Shown piece after piece: positions 39,901 to 50,149 of a DNA stretch of 64,000 bases. The stretch spans positions 350,001-414,000 of the forward strand of contig JABVXU010000002.1 in assembly GCA_013365365.1 (NCBI GenBank). The letters are read 5' to 3'. The stretch is from Cruorifilaria tuberocauda (lineage: Eukaryota; Nematoda; Chromadorea; Rhabditida; Onchocercidae). How positions within the stretch are numbered: position 1 is the first letter of the stretch; each line of letters opens with the position of its first letter. The notes beneath the pieces were generated by a model. The model had not been told where the DNA came from, did not search any database, and saw nothing but the letters and a program-made list of their open reading frames with translations. A program made the translations under genes and the position numbers.

Positions 39901-42269
39901 ATTATAAAGTGCTCATCACGAAGATATTATACTCATATCCGCAAAAAAAGCATAATTAAAATATACAGCATCTCGCTCAGCTTGTAATCGCGTTTTCCAG
40001 AGACAGACTGTTGCACAATCACGTTTCAAATGCCAGGAACATGGCTTCTTTCTAGTCGATCCATTTTCATGTAGGGGACTATTCGATGAAGAGGAACTAT
40101 CAGATGATTCACTATAAAATTGAAAAGTTTGCTAAGCTCAGCAATAAAAACGCAATCTTTCTTATTCTTTCTATTTCTTCGCTCCCATCGTCAATATTTT
40201 TTAACGGATGATTTAAAAGACCTATCAACTGTAACCGTAAATATTTTCTATCTCAACATTTGAAAAACCATTCTGATCCAGCGCTAAATATTTCAAAATT
40301 TTTTAAATGACTTTCTAGAATGTTACTACAATGTTTGAAAGGTCAATTGCATAATCTGTACAAAAACTTGAAAATAGAATTAAAATATAACGGTGATTTC
40401 CGTAGATAGTTAGCAAAAGAAATTGAAAAAATCGCATTTTTGATTTTCTATAATCAAAGTATTTCGCTATAGATATGCTGAATTCCTTTTGTTCGATTAT
40501 ATACTAAATAGCTAAGTTTTTGAACAAATTCTGTGTCGAAAAATTTTTTATAATTACGGTCAACATAATCTGCACAATAAATTTTTTCGCAAATTGATTT
40601 TTAAAATATCTTAAATTATTTCAAAAATTTTAAGACTGATAAAAAGACCTATTTTCGATATCCAAAAGATGTTTACATTCTGTACAGAACCAACTCGAAA
40701 GTGGGTCCTTTGGATTTATCCATGCTCCAGAACTTGGTTTGCACATTCCATGAAAAGCTGCATCACATGCAAAACATTGCACATTTTCTGGCTGAAATCA
40801 TGAAAGCTACATGAATTGGTTGAGTTTGGTTAAGGGCGAAATTTGCAGTTTAAGACAAAAATAAAATTGAGTGGAAGAAAAAGTCTCAATACAAAATATT
40901 TCATAAGTAAATTTCAAAAATAAGTGAAACTTTAAATTATTAAAGATATTATCATTCTTCAGCTTTAACATGTACTAGTCAAAATTCTTTCTCCAAAACC
41001 TTTAAGTAAATCCAGGTAAATAAAAAGAGAAGTCTACGCTCAACCATAAAAACTCACGTCACATATGAAGTTATTGCAATTGTAGCAATATGTACATGTT
41101 GGACAAAGCCATGTGTAGAATCGTTTTTCAGATACCAAACGTACAGATTCTGGTGCATACCCCAAACATTCCAAATGATCTAAACAAATTAAATTGATCT
41201 ATATGATGACTACAAACTTGAAAACCTCACTCCCCAAACAATACACTAGATTTCATCGACGATTAAAGCTATACAATGAATATATTCATGCCAGACCGGA
41301 AATAAGACTTCATCTAAAAAATATATTTGGAAATGTCCAGCTTTATTTTAAATTGCACAATTGCACATCACTCAGCGCACAGTTAATATAAAGCCCCCGC
41401 ATGAAAACATAAAGAATTATATTTAAAGATATTCAACTAGATAAAATTTACATTTATTTTCGCAAACAGAACATGTCATAAAATCAGCACTCATTTTGCA
41501 TAGTCGACAATGATCTGCTTCTCGCGACCTGAAGTAAATTAGAAAATGATCCCCTCAAGTAAGCAATAAATATGACAAAGCAGTGTGGCGTTGATGAAGA
41601 TCTGTCTGACGGCTGAATCATCATAACCAATGAATTGAAATATCTAAACAGAATTGAACCACACACTGCTTCTTATATAATCCTCTGGTTTTGATTGGTG
41701 AATATGTGGAGTTTTCCTGCTGTTTAAATTCTTTGACTTTTGCCGAAATCTTTCCGCCCTTTCTCACAACGACAGATAAGCCAGAAGAAGTTCGTGAAAG
41801 TCGAGTTTTCTTTGTTACTGCAATCCTAAATAAGAAAACTTTAAGATATCTGAGATCAGGTTCATAAGGGGAGTTAAACAATCTACAATAATAAATAATA
41901 GTATGAACTACGGCGATAATATCACAATATTCCCTTAATATAAATCTACTGTCAATTTAAATTCAGCCTATTTTCTATTTATCGCTTGACGGAATTTTCC
42001 ACTTAATATGCTTCCTTAATTACAACTCTGAGTTTTGGACAATTTACATGACTTAACACCAGTAGCTTAATTCAGTTCTGTTTATAAAATTAAATCAAAC
42101 TTAAGCTGCTAAATTACCGCTTGTTTTTGTTATCATCGTTACAGGTACTACTTGAAGATGAAGCAGTCTGAGTGGTGAAACTTTTCACCTTCCCATTCCC
42201 AAATGTTATTAACTGCTGTCTTTTTTTTGATGCCTTGGTTGCTTCTAACGTCGTTTTCCGTGTCTTCAT
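36935..42269 (-). CDS. MYST-family histone acetyltransferase with two PHD fingers (KAT6/MOZ type)
   Basis: Transfers acetyl groups from acetyl-CoA to histone lysines. Exons: 42269-42118, 41882-41667 (or from 41825), 41528-41452, 41179-41058, 40791-40649, 40111-39967, 39792-39658, 39548-39492, 39353-39190, 38923-38698, 38521-38432, 38151-38011, 37925-37832, 37720-37571, 37424-37324, 37060-36935. They sum to 2139 nt, 712 residues plus stop, all in phase. A basic N-terminus leads to PHD1 (CRLC, CSVC, HLEC, CPTC) and PHD2 (CYNC, CFACD, HGMC, CTEC). A charged linker then gives the MYST domain: AMYPSPYP, the zinc finger (CRFC, then [16 protein letters not shown]), [22 protein letters not shown], catalytic Cys in [12 protein letters not shown], acetyl-CoA loop [10 protein letters not shown] and [15 protein letters not shown]. 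Tandem PHD without chromodomain or bromodomain points to KAT6 (mys-4 in C. elegans by my recollection). The ATG follows TTTTCAGAA with no upstream exon, suggesting trans-splicing. Confidence 0.9.
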
Positions 42270-42274
42270 TTCTG
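42270..42274 (-). promoter_or_regulatory. probable spliced-leader trans-splice acceptor of the MYST gene
   Basis: On the minus strand the sequence reads AATTTTCAG, AA, ATG. The acceptor CAG is at 42274-42272 and the start codon begins three bases later. TTTTCAG is the canonical nematode acceptor. With no in-frame upstream coding exon and the ATG so close, addition of a spliced leader is the simplest reading. A cis-spliced noncoding first exon is the alternative. Confidence 0.5.
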
Positions 42275-44004
42275 AAAATTCTCGTGACGCAGATATTACT
42301 GTAAATGTATTATGAGTTATAAACATCTTGGAAATCAGAAATCAAAAAATCAGCAATACAGAAAAATGTATCTGTTATGCTGACATGAGTTCAAATCTTC
42401 AATCCTTTTGTGGGTTGGTGTGTAAATTACAATATGAAATCACTCATTTGGTTATGGATCACTGAACTATATCAGTAACTGCATGCATTCAGTTCGCGTA
42501 ACTATGTCCATTTGATTATGATTCATTTAACTACACTTATTCCCGAATATCAAACATCTCACATCTATCAAGTTTTACAAAACTACACGCATTCTCCCAC
42601 AGATTTCACGTCTAACAAAAAGGATCAAAATACTACTCACAATCAGCCATTTCATGAAATGTTTCGTTCGTTGCAGCGTAATTTTTGAAGTTTAGATTAA
42701 TGGGTGTTACGAAAAGGTAGACAGTAAAGGAAGAAAGACTGTTGGGAAAGGGTAGATTTTAGAGATATTGGGATGCGAGAGATAATGTGATACCCACTAG
42801 CTGATATCTGAAATATCAATCAGTTATCTTAGCAGATGCTGATCGTGGCACGAGTATTCACGTTAGACTATCGTTGTTGCTGCTGCTACTGCTGCTTTAA
42901 ACACTGGTTTCCTGGGATTTTTTGCTATAGTGTAGTTCTTCAGTTCCTCAGGTTAGGTATTCCCTGCACGTCATCGATGATAAAAGCGGTTTTTAAAGTT
43001 TCTTTCTACCTTTCTTCACAAGTTTCTTTTGCTCTCACAAAAATCTAGGCTTAATTCCTCGCTGTCCATTATTTCAATCAGTCAAATAAGGAGAGAGAAA
43101 TCTTTATTTAAAAGAATATCATAGATAATCAGTAAATATAACGCGATGATGACATGATTAGTATTATTTTTTTAATCAATACAATTTTATCTCCTCAGTC
43201 AGTGCTTTTTTCTAAAAGTTAGAGTCAAATCCTATTCTTGATGTTATTCTTCTCTTCTTCATACCTTCTCTAAACAGCCTTTTAAGATATATTTTTAAGT
43301 AAACCATAATGATCCTTTGCACTGTAATTTCAAAGATTCATCAAGTCAAGATGCGAACTGTAATATGGTTGGGATCACAGTCTTCCTACATTCACAAAGT
43401 TACTTTTGATGATTTTGTCTTATGGTTGGATAGGGTACGGTTATCGTGGTGATCAAATAAAGACCAATACTTAACAAACTATCATCACTTTTTACTTGTA
43501 AATTCCATCTACTTCTCAGTTTTTTTTTTCTCTTCGTCTCCTTTTTCCAAATTTCTAATTGCCTTTTTTCCTAATCTCGAAATTATTGTTATTCTATTGT
43601 TTCATCTTCAAAAGAGTTTTTTCCTTTTCCTTAAATGTTTTTATTTTGGTCCAACTTTTATACACTTCGCAGCATTTGCATTTATCCAATTAATCTTGTT
43701 TATGTTAAGGATGATAAATTTAAAATTATATTTTTTCTATTCTGCCTTCACGTTTCCTCTTCTTTTTGCTTAAAATCAAAAAAATGAAGGGAACTAAAGA
43801 GAGAAGAGTACTTAGATATAACTTTTAGAAATATTTTATACGAGTAAGACGACTAATGATTCCATGTGTTATTTTTTACGATAGCTAGAAGTAAGGTCAA
43901 GTAGCAAAAATATGATCTCAGAGGGCAGACATAGCATTAGCATCTCCTCTCGAGTGAGTACCACTTTTATAAAATGTAAATTTTTAGCATTTCATGGTTC
44001 AAAA
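42275..44004. other. divergent promoter region between the MYST gene and the LRR gene
   Basis: About 1.7 kb between two genes pointing away from each other, so it should carry both promoters. It holds a short trinucleotide run with CTG/CTA units at about 42870-42896 and pyrimidine-rich stretches at 43500-43650. The leader of the LRR gene may begin at the TTTTTAG ending at 43987, with ATG 17 bases on. No coding exon is supported; the open segments at 42836-43048 and 43912-44004 have no splice partners. Confidence 0.4.
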
Positions 44005-47000
44005 ATGATTAAATCGCTATTCAATATATGTTTGGCAGCTGCGTGCCAACATAACTTGTATGGATATTTAGCTGATTTACCCACATCTTGTAAGCAACGT
44101 TTGCTCGAATTCTTTAGCTCACATGATCAGGTACTACATCGTGACTAATCAAAGTAAAAAATTTTAACTATTGAATTCATTGAATTCATTTAAAAAACAT
44201 TTCAGAAACTGCAATATCAGAGAAATAAGTTGTTTTTATCTTTTTGATAATCAGATAAAAAGTAGTAGTAATCTGTTCTGTAACAGTCTAGCCTTTAATT
44301 CAAGGGGTACTTTAGTGATTGATATAATTTTCCCCCATATCCTAAATTTAATCATTTCGCATGAATTAATATTCATTTTTAGTTATTTCTATCAGAATGC
44401 GCTCAACTTGTATCATCACCTTCGTTTGGAAGGAATCTCACGGAATTGCGCTTTTACCTAAGTGATCAAGTGACTGACAATGTTTTAGAAGCCATTGCAA
44501 CTCATAATCGTGCACTTCAACAAATTGCAATCATTTTTTGTCAAAACATCACTGATAAGTTAACGATTTTATTCCTTTATTTATACCAAGTTTGAATCTT
44601 GAATCTAGCGAATTTCGATAAATCATTTACGCAATTTATCTTCATATCAATACTGAAAACTTAAAATTTTCTTAATTGCTCAGAAAACATTCTATTGACA
44701 AGAATTCTAATTTTCAAAATTGTTCTCGAGTTCCGTTTCAGGGCATAAAAGCAATTACAAGCGGACAAGGAAAACTTGAGAAATTAGAATTTAGGGCATT
44801 GAAGAGGCTTACATCAAATGGTTTATCATTGATAAAGTCTAATTTCCTATACACAGTTGACCTGAGCTCTTGCACAATGGTTTGTCCTTGAGTATCGAAT
44901 GAATAAATTTTACCGATATAAATTAGCTCTCTCACTCACTTTCTATTAATAATTTGGTAGTAAAGGGTCGGGGTGGTATGGTACAGTGGTTTGAAGCGTT
45001 CTGCTACGCGGTATGTTAGCGGTTCGCCTTCCAAGCCCTGTGAAGATAGAGGATGACGAGTCTGATTCCTGCGCGTTGTTCGGTGCAGTTATTGCGCCTC
45101 GATGTGTCTATGATGTTCAGAGGCATTTGTCCGAGGGCTTGGCGCAAATATCCTTCATTCCGTAAACGGGGGAATGTGGAAGGCTTTGTTTTAAAATACT
45201 TCAAAATGTGTTTCGTTCCTGTCCTCTTTTTAGGATGAGATAAGTCATATTCTGTTACCCGTTACTGTTTGCAGTAATAGATACTTGCTTTCTAATTTCT
45301 AACGGAATGCATCAATTTTACAGTTTCAATTCAGATTAAGAGCGATGGGATTTATCAGCTTGTCTACTTAAATCGCAATATCCATTGTTTATATCTGAAT
45401 AACTGTAGAGGTTAGTCTTTTCAGTGATTTTTCAAACAGATCAGCCGTTATGTATATATTGTTTCACAAAATTCAGTTCCCTTAATTCAGTTTTTTAACT
45501 ATTGTCTAATGTCCCTACTGATTTTCATCGATGAAATTTTAGGTTTAAATGATCAAGCACTTTATGATATCGCACATTATCTCGGGGAAAAATTATCTGT
45601 TTTGGAGTTGGGTTTTTTACCAAATGTGGTCGATCCATCTTCTGCTCTATTTTATTTGAGTCGAAACTGTCCGAACATCAAACAATTGTCGCTTTGTCGC
45701 TTTTTTGAAGTACTCTTCTGAAAACTTATTATTCACTTACTAGGGGAACTGAAAATCAAGGGTGTGAGTTAATCAAAGATATAAATTTCTAATATATTTT
45801 GTATTTTAAAAGCGTTTGTTTAGGTGGAGAGAGAGCGTGCATTAATGCCTGAATACAGAATTGCTGGTGTAGGATTGCGTGATGTTGATTTATATGGTTC
45901 GTTTCATTTTTTTATCCTGATTTTCCATTGACTTTTATATTCATTGCACTTCTTGTTGTCATCCTGCCCCGGTATTTTCCTACAGATAATGAGACATCAT
46001 TGTAGAATATCTTATAATACGCATTATTCATCGGAATGAGTTTCAACCCTTTCACAGATTAGGATAATTATCATCAACTTTATCCAAAAGCAATCGAAAA
46101 CTTGTGACATATTGCTAGAAATTGAAGATACTTTTTGTCACACTGCAATTTTTATAACAGATATCAAACTTTTTAGGGAATTATTTTTTCATTTTACCCC
46201 TGTTGCCACCAACGGTAAATAAGCTACGGTTATCAGTATGTGGTGATGAAGATGTAAATAGTTTAATCGATCGCTTGGAGACATTGCCTCAACTGACGAA
46301 TATTCATCTACAGATGAGCTGCAAGGAATCAAGCTGGGTAGGGATTTAACAACTTTGTTTAATTTATACGATCCGATATTTCTGAATCTTGCTGTTATAA
46401 GAATGGATGACAGCATTGCATGCAACCAATGTCACAATATTTTTGATTGCTTAACTACTATCCCTCATGTTTCCTTTTTCCCTTTCCATTTTCATATGAA
46501 TACTTCTCGCTATACATTTTGAACGTTTAGTCGTAAAGAGGTATCACTTCCTTGTCCAAATTCAATGTTATGCATAATAATCAACAAAAATAATATGTTA
46601 ATTTTCATACACGTAACGAAAACTGTACATTTACCACTTTTTAAGTCATAATTATTACAGATATTGTTAAGCTTTTAATGATTTTAACTTAACTGGTCAT
46701 TTTTAGCGATGTATAGAAGATGCAAATATATTTTTACGTTCTCTCTTACCTTATATTGGAAGCAAAATTACGCGGCTTCATGTAAGCTTTCGATTTCCCG
46801 AATGCCCTGATTTTGATATCTGTATCTCTAGATACCATTACTTCTGTTTTCAATTCTCTTAATTTTTTATTTTAAATAAATTTTTGCCTAGTTCATTTCT
46901 GAAATTTCGACAAATTCTTCAGAAGCTTTCTATTTCTACCACCAATTTTTAGATATCGCTGCCAACGATTATTGATGGTGTTTTCAGTTTGATAACGCAA

Positions 47001-48111
47001 TGTCTACCAAATTTAAGTCATTTGGCACTTGATGTAAAACATATCAATAACAAGTTGTTGCGACTGTTTTTTGCTGGTTTGCATTCTGATTCCAATTTCT
47101 TTGATTTTAATAGAAGAATCCAGCATAAACAGATATAATTTTGATTTCAACTTTGATTCTCATTGCTTCAAATTACTGATAATCTTCATCTCCACTTTAG
47201 GTGGAGTTCATTCACCAGGTTCAAGATTGCAGTCACTGAAATTATGCCGCCTTCGAACAACTTACAGAGCTCTGTTTGCAATTGCGCGCGGAGCACATTC
47301 AGTCACGGTGCATTAAGCTTTAAGATTTCTGACTCGTCTTCAAATACTTCCGTAGTTTAAATCAATCTGATACTGTTTTCTGATCTCATTTCAAACTTTT
47401 CTTTTCAAAACTTGGTCTTATCATCCTTCTAATAACTTCAAGTATGAAATTTAGTACTTAATAAAATTATAAAAGGAGCACCATCAGCACATGTAATTAG
47501 TTTCAGGAAGTTTTAGATTTTTTATTCCAGGACTTAGAAGTGTCGCATATTTCGTGTGTTGATGATCGTTTTTTAGCGCTGCTAGCGGATAACTGCATGG
47601 GTTTGAAGAATATTAATTTGAATGGTTGTAGATATGTCACCGACGAAGGACTTGCTGCACTAGCGCGGTGAACTTTGTTTAGTTTATTAATCCTACTTCT
47701 AAAGTGATTTTACTTTTCACAGATTCAAAAAATTTTTACAATTAACTTTAGGAAATTTCTATTCTTGCGTAGAATAAAAGCGTATAAAATAAAATGAAAA
47801 TGCGAGAGTATTCTTCTTTCTGTTGGATTCTTTTCAGCAGCTACAAAAATGCTCCTAGTATATGAGTAGGTGCATAATATCTGAAAAATAATTGAATAAA
47901 TGCAAATGGAAACTATACTTACAGGAAGTGTTGCTTGAAGGAAGTGCGAATTCGCGCAACTTCCTGTACCGACAAATCAATTTATTTGTTGGCGCAATTT
48001 TGCCCCGACCTCGAATGGATATCACATGCTGATTTCAGTGGGCGTCCCAAGTTTAGTGACAAAGCGTTGCAGTGCCTCAAAGATTCCTGCGTGCAAAGGG
48101 TTATTTGCTGA
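44005..48111 (+). CDS. leucine-rich-repeat protein, AMN1/FBXL-like repeats, no F-box seen
   Basis: Probable protein-interaction scaffold or ubiquitin-ligase adaptor (inferred from repeat type). Exons: 44005-44130, 44383-44558, 44684-44879, 45335-45410, 45543-45709, 45824-45896, 46177-46337, 46707-46781, 46953-47076, 47201-47301, 47531-47667, 47925-48111. They sum to 1599 nt, 532 residues plus stop. The N-terminus (ICLAAACQHN, LADLPTSCKQRLLEF) resembles the segment before the repeats in AMN1-like proteins. Repeats with the cysteine-containing pattern follow: LTELRFYLSDQVTDNVLEAI, LEKLEFRALKRLTSNGLSLI, LYTVDLSSC, CLYLNNCRGLNDQALYDIA, LSHLALDVKHI, LKNINLNGCRYVTDEGLAAL and LKEVRIRATSCTDKSIYLL. 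The ATG at 44005 is preferred because it sits 17 bases behind TTTTTAG. The second junction is odd: repeat logic wants exon 3 to begin at GGC (44742), but only the upstream acceptor before 44684 keeps the frame. A SINE-like element lies in the third intron. Confidence 0.82.
44965..45210 (+). mobile_element. tRNA-derived SINE-like element in an intron
   Basis: A GC-richer island in AT-rich intron sequence. It starts GGGTCGGGGTGGTATGG, followed by a box-A-like TGGTACAGTGGTTTGA and, about 40 bp later, GGTTCGCCTTCCAAGCCC at 45021-45038, which resembles a degraded box B and acceptor stem. A further GAGTCTGATTCCTGCG lies at about 45059-45074. The rest runs to a T-rich, AT-rich tail near 45195-45210. 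Spacing and motifs fit an RNA polymerase III promoter of tRNA origin, but it does not fold cleanly as a working tRNA. It lies in the same direction as the host gene, between exons ending at 44879 and starting at 45335. No second copy was found in the window. Confidence 0.55.
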
Positions 48112-48855
48112 ATAAAACAAAAACTACTTGTTTATTTCTACATATGGGTGTGACAAATCTTAAAGTTCCCTAGAAGTTAAGGATAATACATTTCTCTCAA
48201 AAGTTTTTCGAACAAATAGCGGAACTGTTCTCTTGCGCTTCTGACCTCCACTAAAACAATAATTTCATCTCATGCTGCGAATTTTTACCTCAGATAACCC
48301 TTCACCTGCCTCTTTCAGATAGATAAACTCCAAAAGCGACCTGTTTTTCTCATCTTTCATTCTAATTTCGTAACTTGCGGAACAAAATAAAAATATGTTA
48401 AAATTTTATTTTTGTGTATTCTCTTTCAGCGAAAAAAAATGACGGGTGAAGAATTTCAAATTAAGTAGAGCGAAAAGAATAGTATAATATGAGAGTTTTT
48501 AATATATAAATTACAAGGTGAAAAGCATTATCATGAGCAAGATGTCTAGAAGAAAGTACCCGAAAATATCCAACTCAGAATTAGCAACATGAAAGTTTTC
48601 AAATGGACTGTATTTTATAACGAATTCAGTGTATATCCTACGAGCCGTTCTTTAGCAGACACTGGCTTATGCCTTATCATCTTTTTCAGCTTTTGTGCAT
48701 TTCTCTCGTAAATGAAAGAAAAAATGATTGTTTTAGAAAATTTTGGAGTATCAAATAAATAAAAATATAATAAGTAAAAAAATAACCTTTGTAAAGAAGA
48801 GGACTGAAGCTGAAAGACAGTTGCATGAATTGGTATGCAAACATTCATTTATTTA
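48112..48855. other. 3' region of the LRR gene
   Basis: AT-rich DNA without a supported gene; it should contain the 3' end of the leucine-rich-repeat transcript. The open segment at 48615-48848 on the minus strand is dominated by Phe, Leu and Tyr and has no splice partner. Confidence 0.35.
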
Positions 48856-49119
48856 CTATTTTTTGTGGATGATGGTTTTAAGCGCATAAGCTAAGCTATT
48901 TGCTGTAAGATTTTTCTTATTAAAGATTACTGCTACATTCCTATTCTTTGCCGTCGCAGTGTTCCTAAACTCATGCAGTGGATGCAAATGAATGGCGCTG
49001 ATATTTTTCATTAGACTATTTTGACCGCAAGTTGATATTGAGACCAAAAGATTGCGATAATCTGTAGCTTCTTCATGAAGTAATTGATTTATGGTGCAGT
49101 GGGATGATGGAAATCTCAT
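48856..49119 (-). CDS. coding-like 87-codon frame behind an acceptor, unrecognised
   Basis: The frame begins with ATG at 49119, ten bases after an acceptor CTATTTCAG (CAG at 49132-49130), and ends at TAG at 48856. It reads MRFPSSHCTINQLLHEEATD, then ISAIHLHPLHEF and NKKNLTANSLAYALKTI. Residue make-up is mixed and not the usual AT-rich noise. It could be a short trans-spliced gene. It also overlaps, in another frame, the proposed third exon of the small minus-strand gene at 49073-49993, so at most one of the two readings is right here. No family is recognised and no signal peptide is obvious. Confidence 0.25.
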   Translation of the reverse strand: MRFPSSHCTINQLLHEEATDYRNLLVSISTCGQNSLMKNISAIHLHPLHEFRNTATAKNRNVAVIFNKKNLTANSLAYALKTIIHKK

Positions 49120-49993
49120 TTAATGTTGTCTGAAATAGTAATTTATGCAATCTTGTTACACAGTGTATCGGGAGCTATATATTAGTCACTTTAAAAAATT
49201 GCAAAAATTATTACTTTGAACAACCTTCTTTTAATCAAAAGAAATTTAATTTTTAATAAAATAAAATTTTTAATCAAAATAAATAGTAAGAGGAAATTAC
49301 TGAGAGGATTGTCCTGGGGTATCAATTTCTTTTTAATGATACTGGGAAAATGTAAATCTTTCTTCCGTTTCATATTTCCATATGAAAGTGATTTAAATAA
49401 TCTTATTTTTCATTCAACAACTTAAGTACTTATTACGCTTTTTCTTTTTAGTAGCACATCGTTTATATTTTGATGTTATCTTTAAAAACTTAATTCGTCA
49501 ATTCAAGCCGTATTATTGAAATGAGTAAATTGCCTCAAGTTTCAGCTTCAAAAAGGCATCTTCAAATATCTTTTTCACATCGTCATCCATACCTCACTTT
49601 TAACCACCATCCAGAATGACATTAAGGTGACATCACGTTCTGCATCAAACAACTGCAATGCGCTAAGTATTATAGACATGATAATAAAAATAGAAAAAGA
49701 AATGCATTACGCCTTGCTTGAAAGTTTTTTCAACACTTCATTTCTATTTACATCTTTGAAATTCATAAAGATCTTTAACATCTTGACGGAAATGTTCATC
49801 ATTACTTTTTTTTGTCAAATGCTTCCATTATCATTGTCACAGTCCCTAAATGTTTTTCCTGACTTCTTTTCTGATAATCGATTGAATCGGATTGTCTATA
49901 TAGGAATGGCAAAAAGCTTCGATGATCGCTTATTTCTAATTTTGTGCGTGGTAAAATTTCTACTTCATAATTTGATATGTCGTCTTCGATCAT
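49073..49993 (-). CDS. small three-exon gene of unknown function (candidate)
   Basis: Exons 49993-49806 (ATG to an AA/GTAATG donor in phase 2), 49662-49593 (after ATACTTAG, ending GAG/GTATGG in phase 0) and 49129-49073 (after CTATTTCAG, to TGA). They sum to 315 nt, 104 residues plus stop, and all phases agree. The product is charged and probably helical: MIEDDISNYEVEILPRTKLE, YQKRSQEKHLGTVTMIMEAF, LQLFDAERDVTLMSFW. I do not recognise a family; no transmembrane segment, Cys pattern or signal peptide is visible. It is transcribed away from the cysteine-rich gene whose ATG is 157 bp off at 50150, so the two would share a promoter. The third exon is the least certain. The opposite strand at 49627-50007 is open too, with a hydrophobic make-up. 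Confidence 0.4.
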
Positions 49994-50149
49994 TTTATGT
50001 TAATTGAATTCTAGAAATATGCTAATTTCTAGCTTCTCGACTAGCTTGCTCACATATATAAATGATTTATCCGATGAGCATCATTTACTGTTCAACTTTC
50101 AATCTTTCACTGTTTTCTTCAGCACGGCTGTTTTTTAAAGTGATTTCGA

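Noticed and set aside
44676..44683. Start codon for a separate gene at the third exon of the LRR gene
   Set aside because: The frame there is the continuation of the leucine-rich-repeat exon behind the TTGCTCAG acceptor, and flanking exons join it in phase.
45833..46336. The last Leu/Pro-rich exons of the LRR gene as a transmembrane domain (NYFFILPLLPP)
   Set aside because: The hydrophobic run is too short and is followed at once by repeat-type sequence; it fits an irregular leucine-rich repeat.
49627..50007. Plus-strand 126-codon open frame
   Set aside because: Its translation is rich in Phe, Leu, Ile and Ser, as expected from the antisense of charged codons. The minus strand here carries a better spliced candidate with matching phases.
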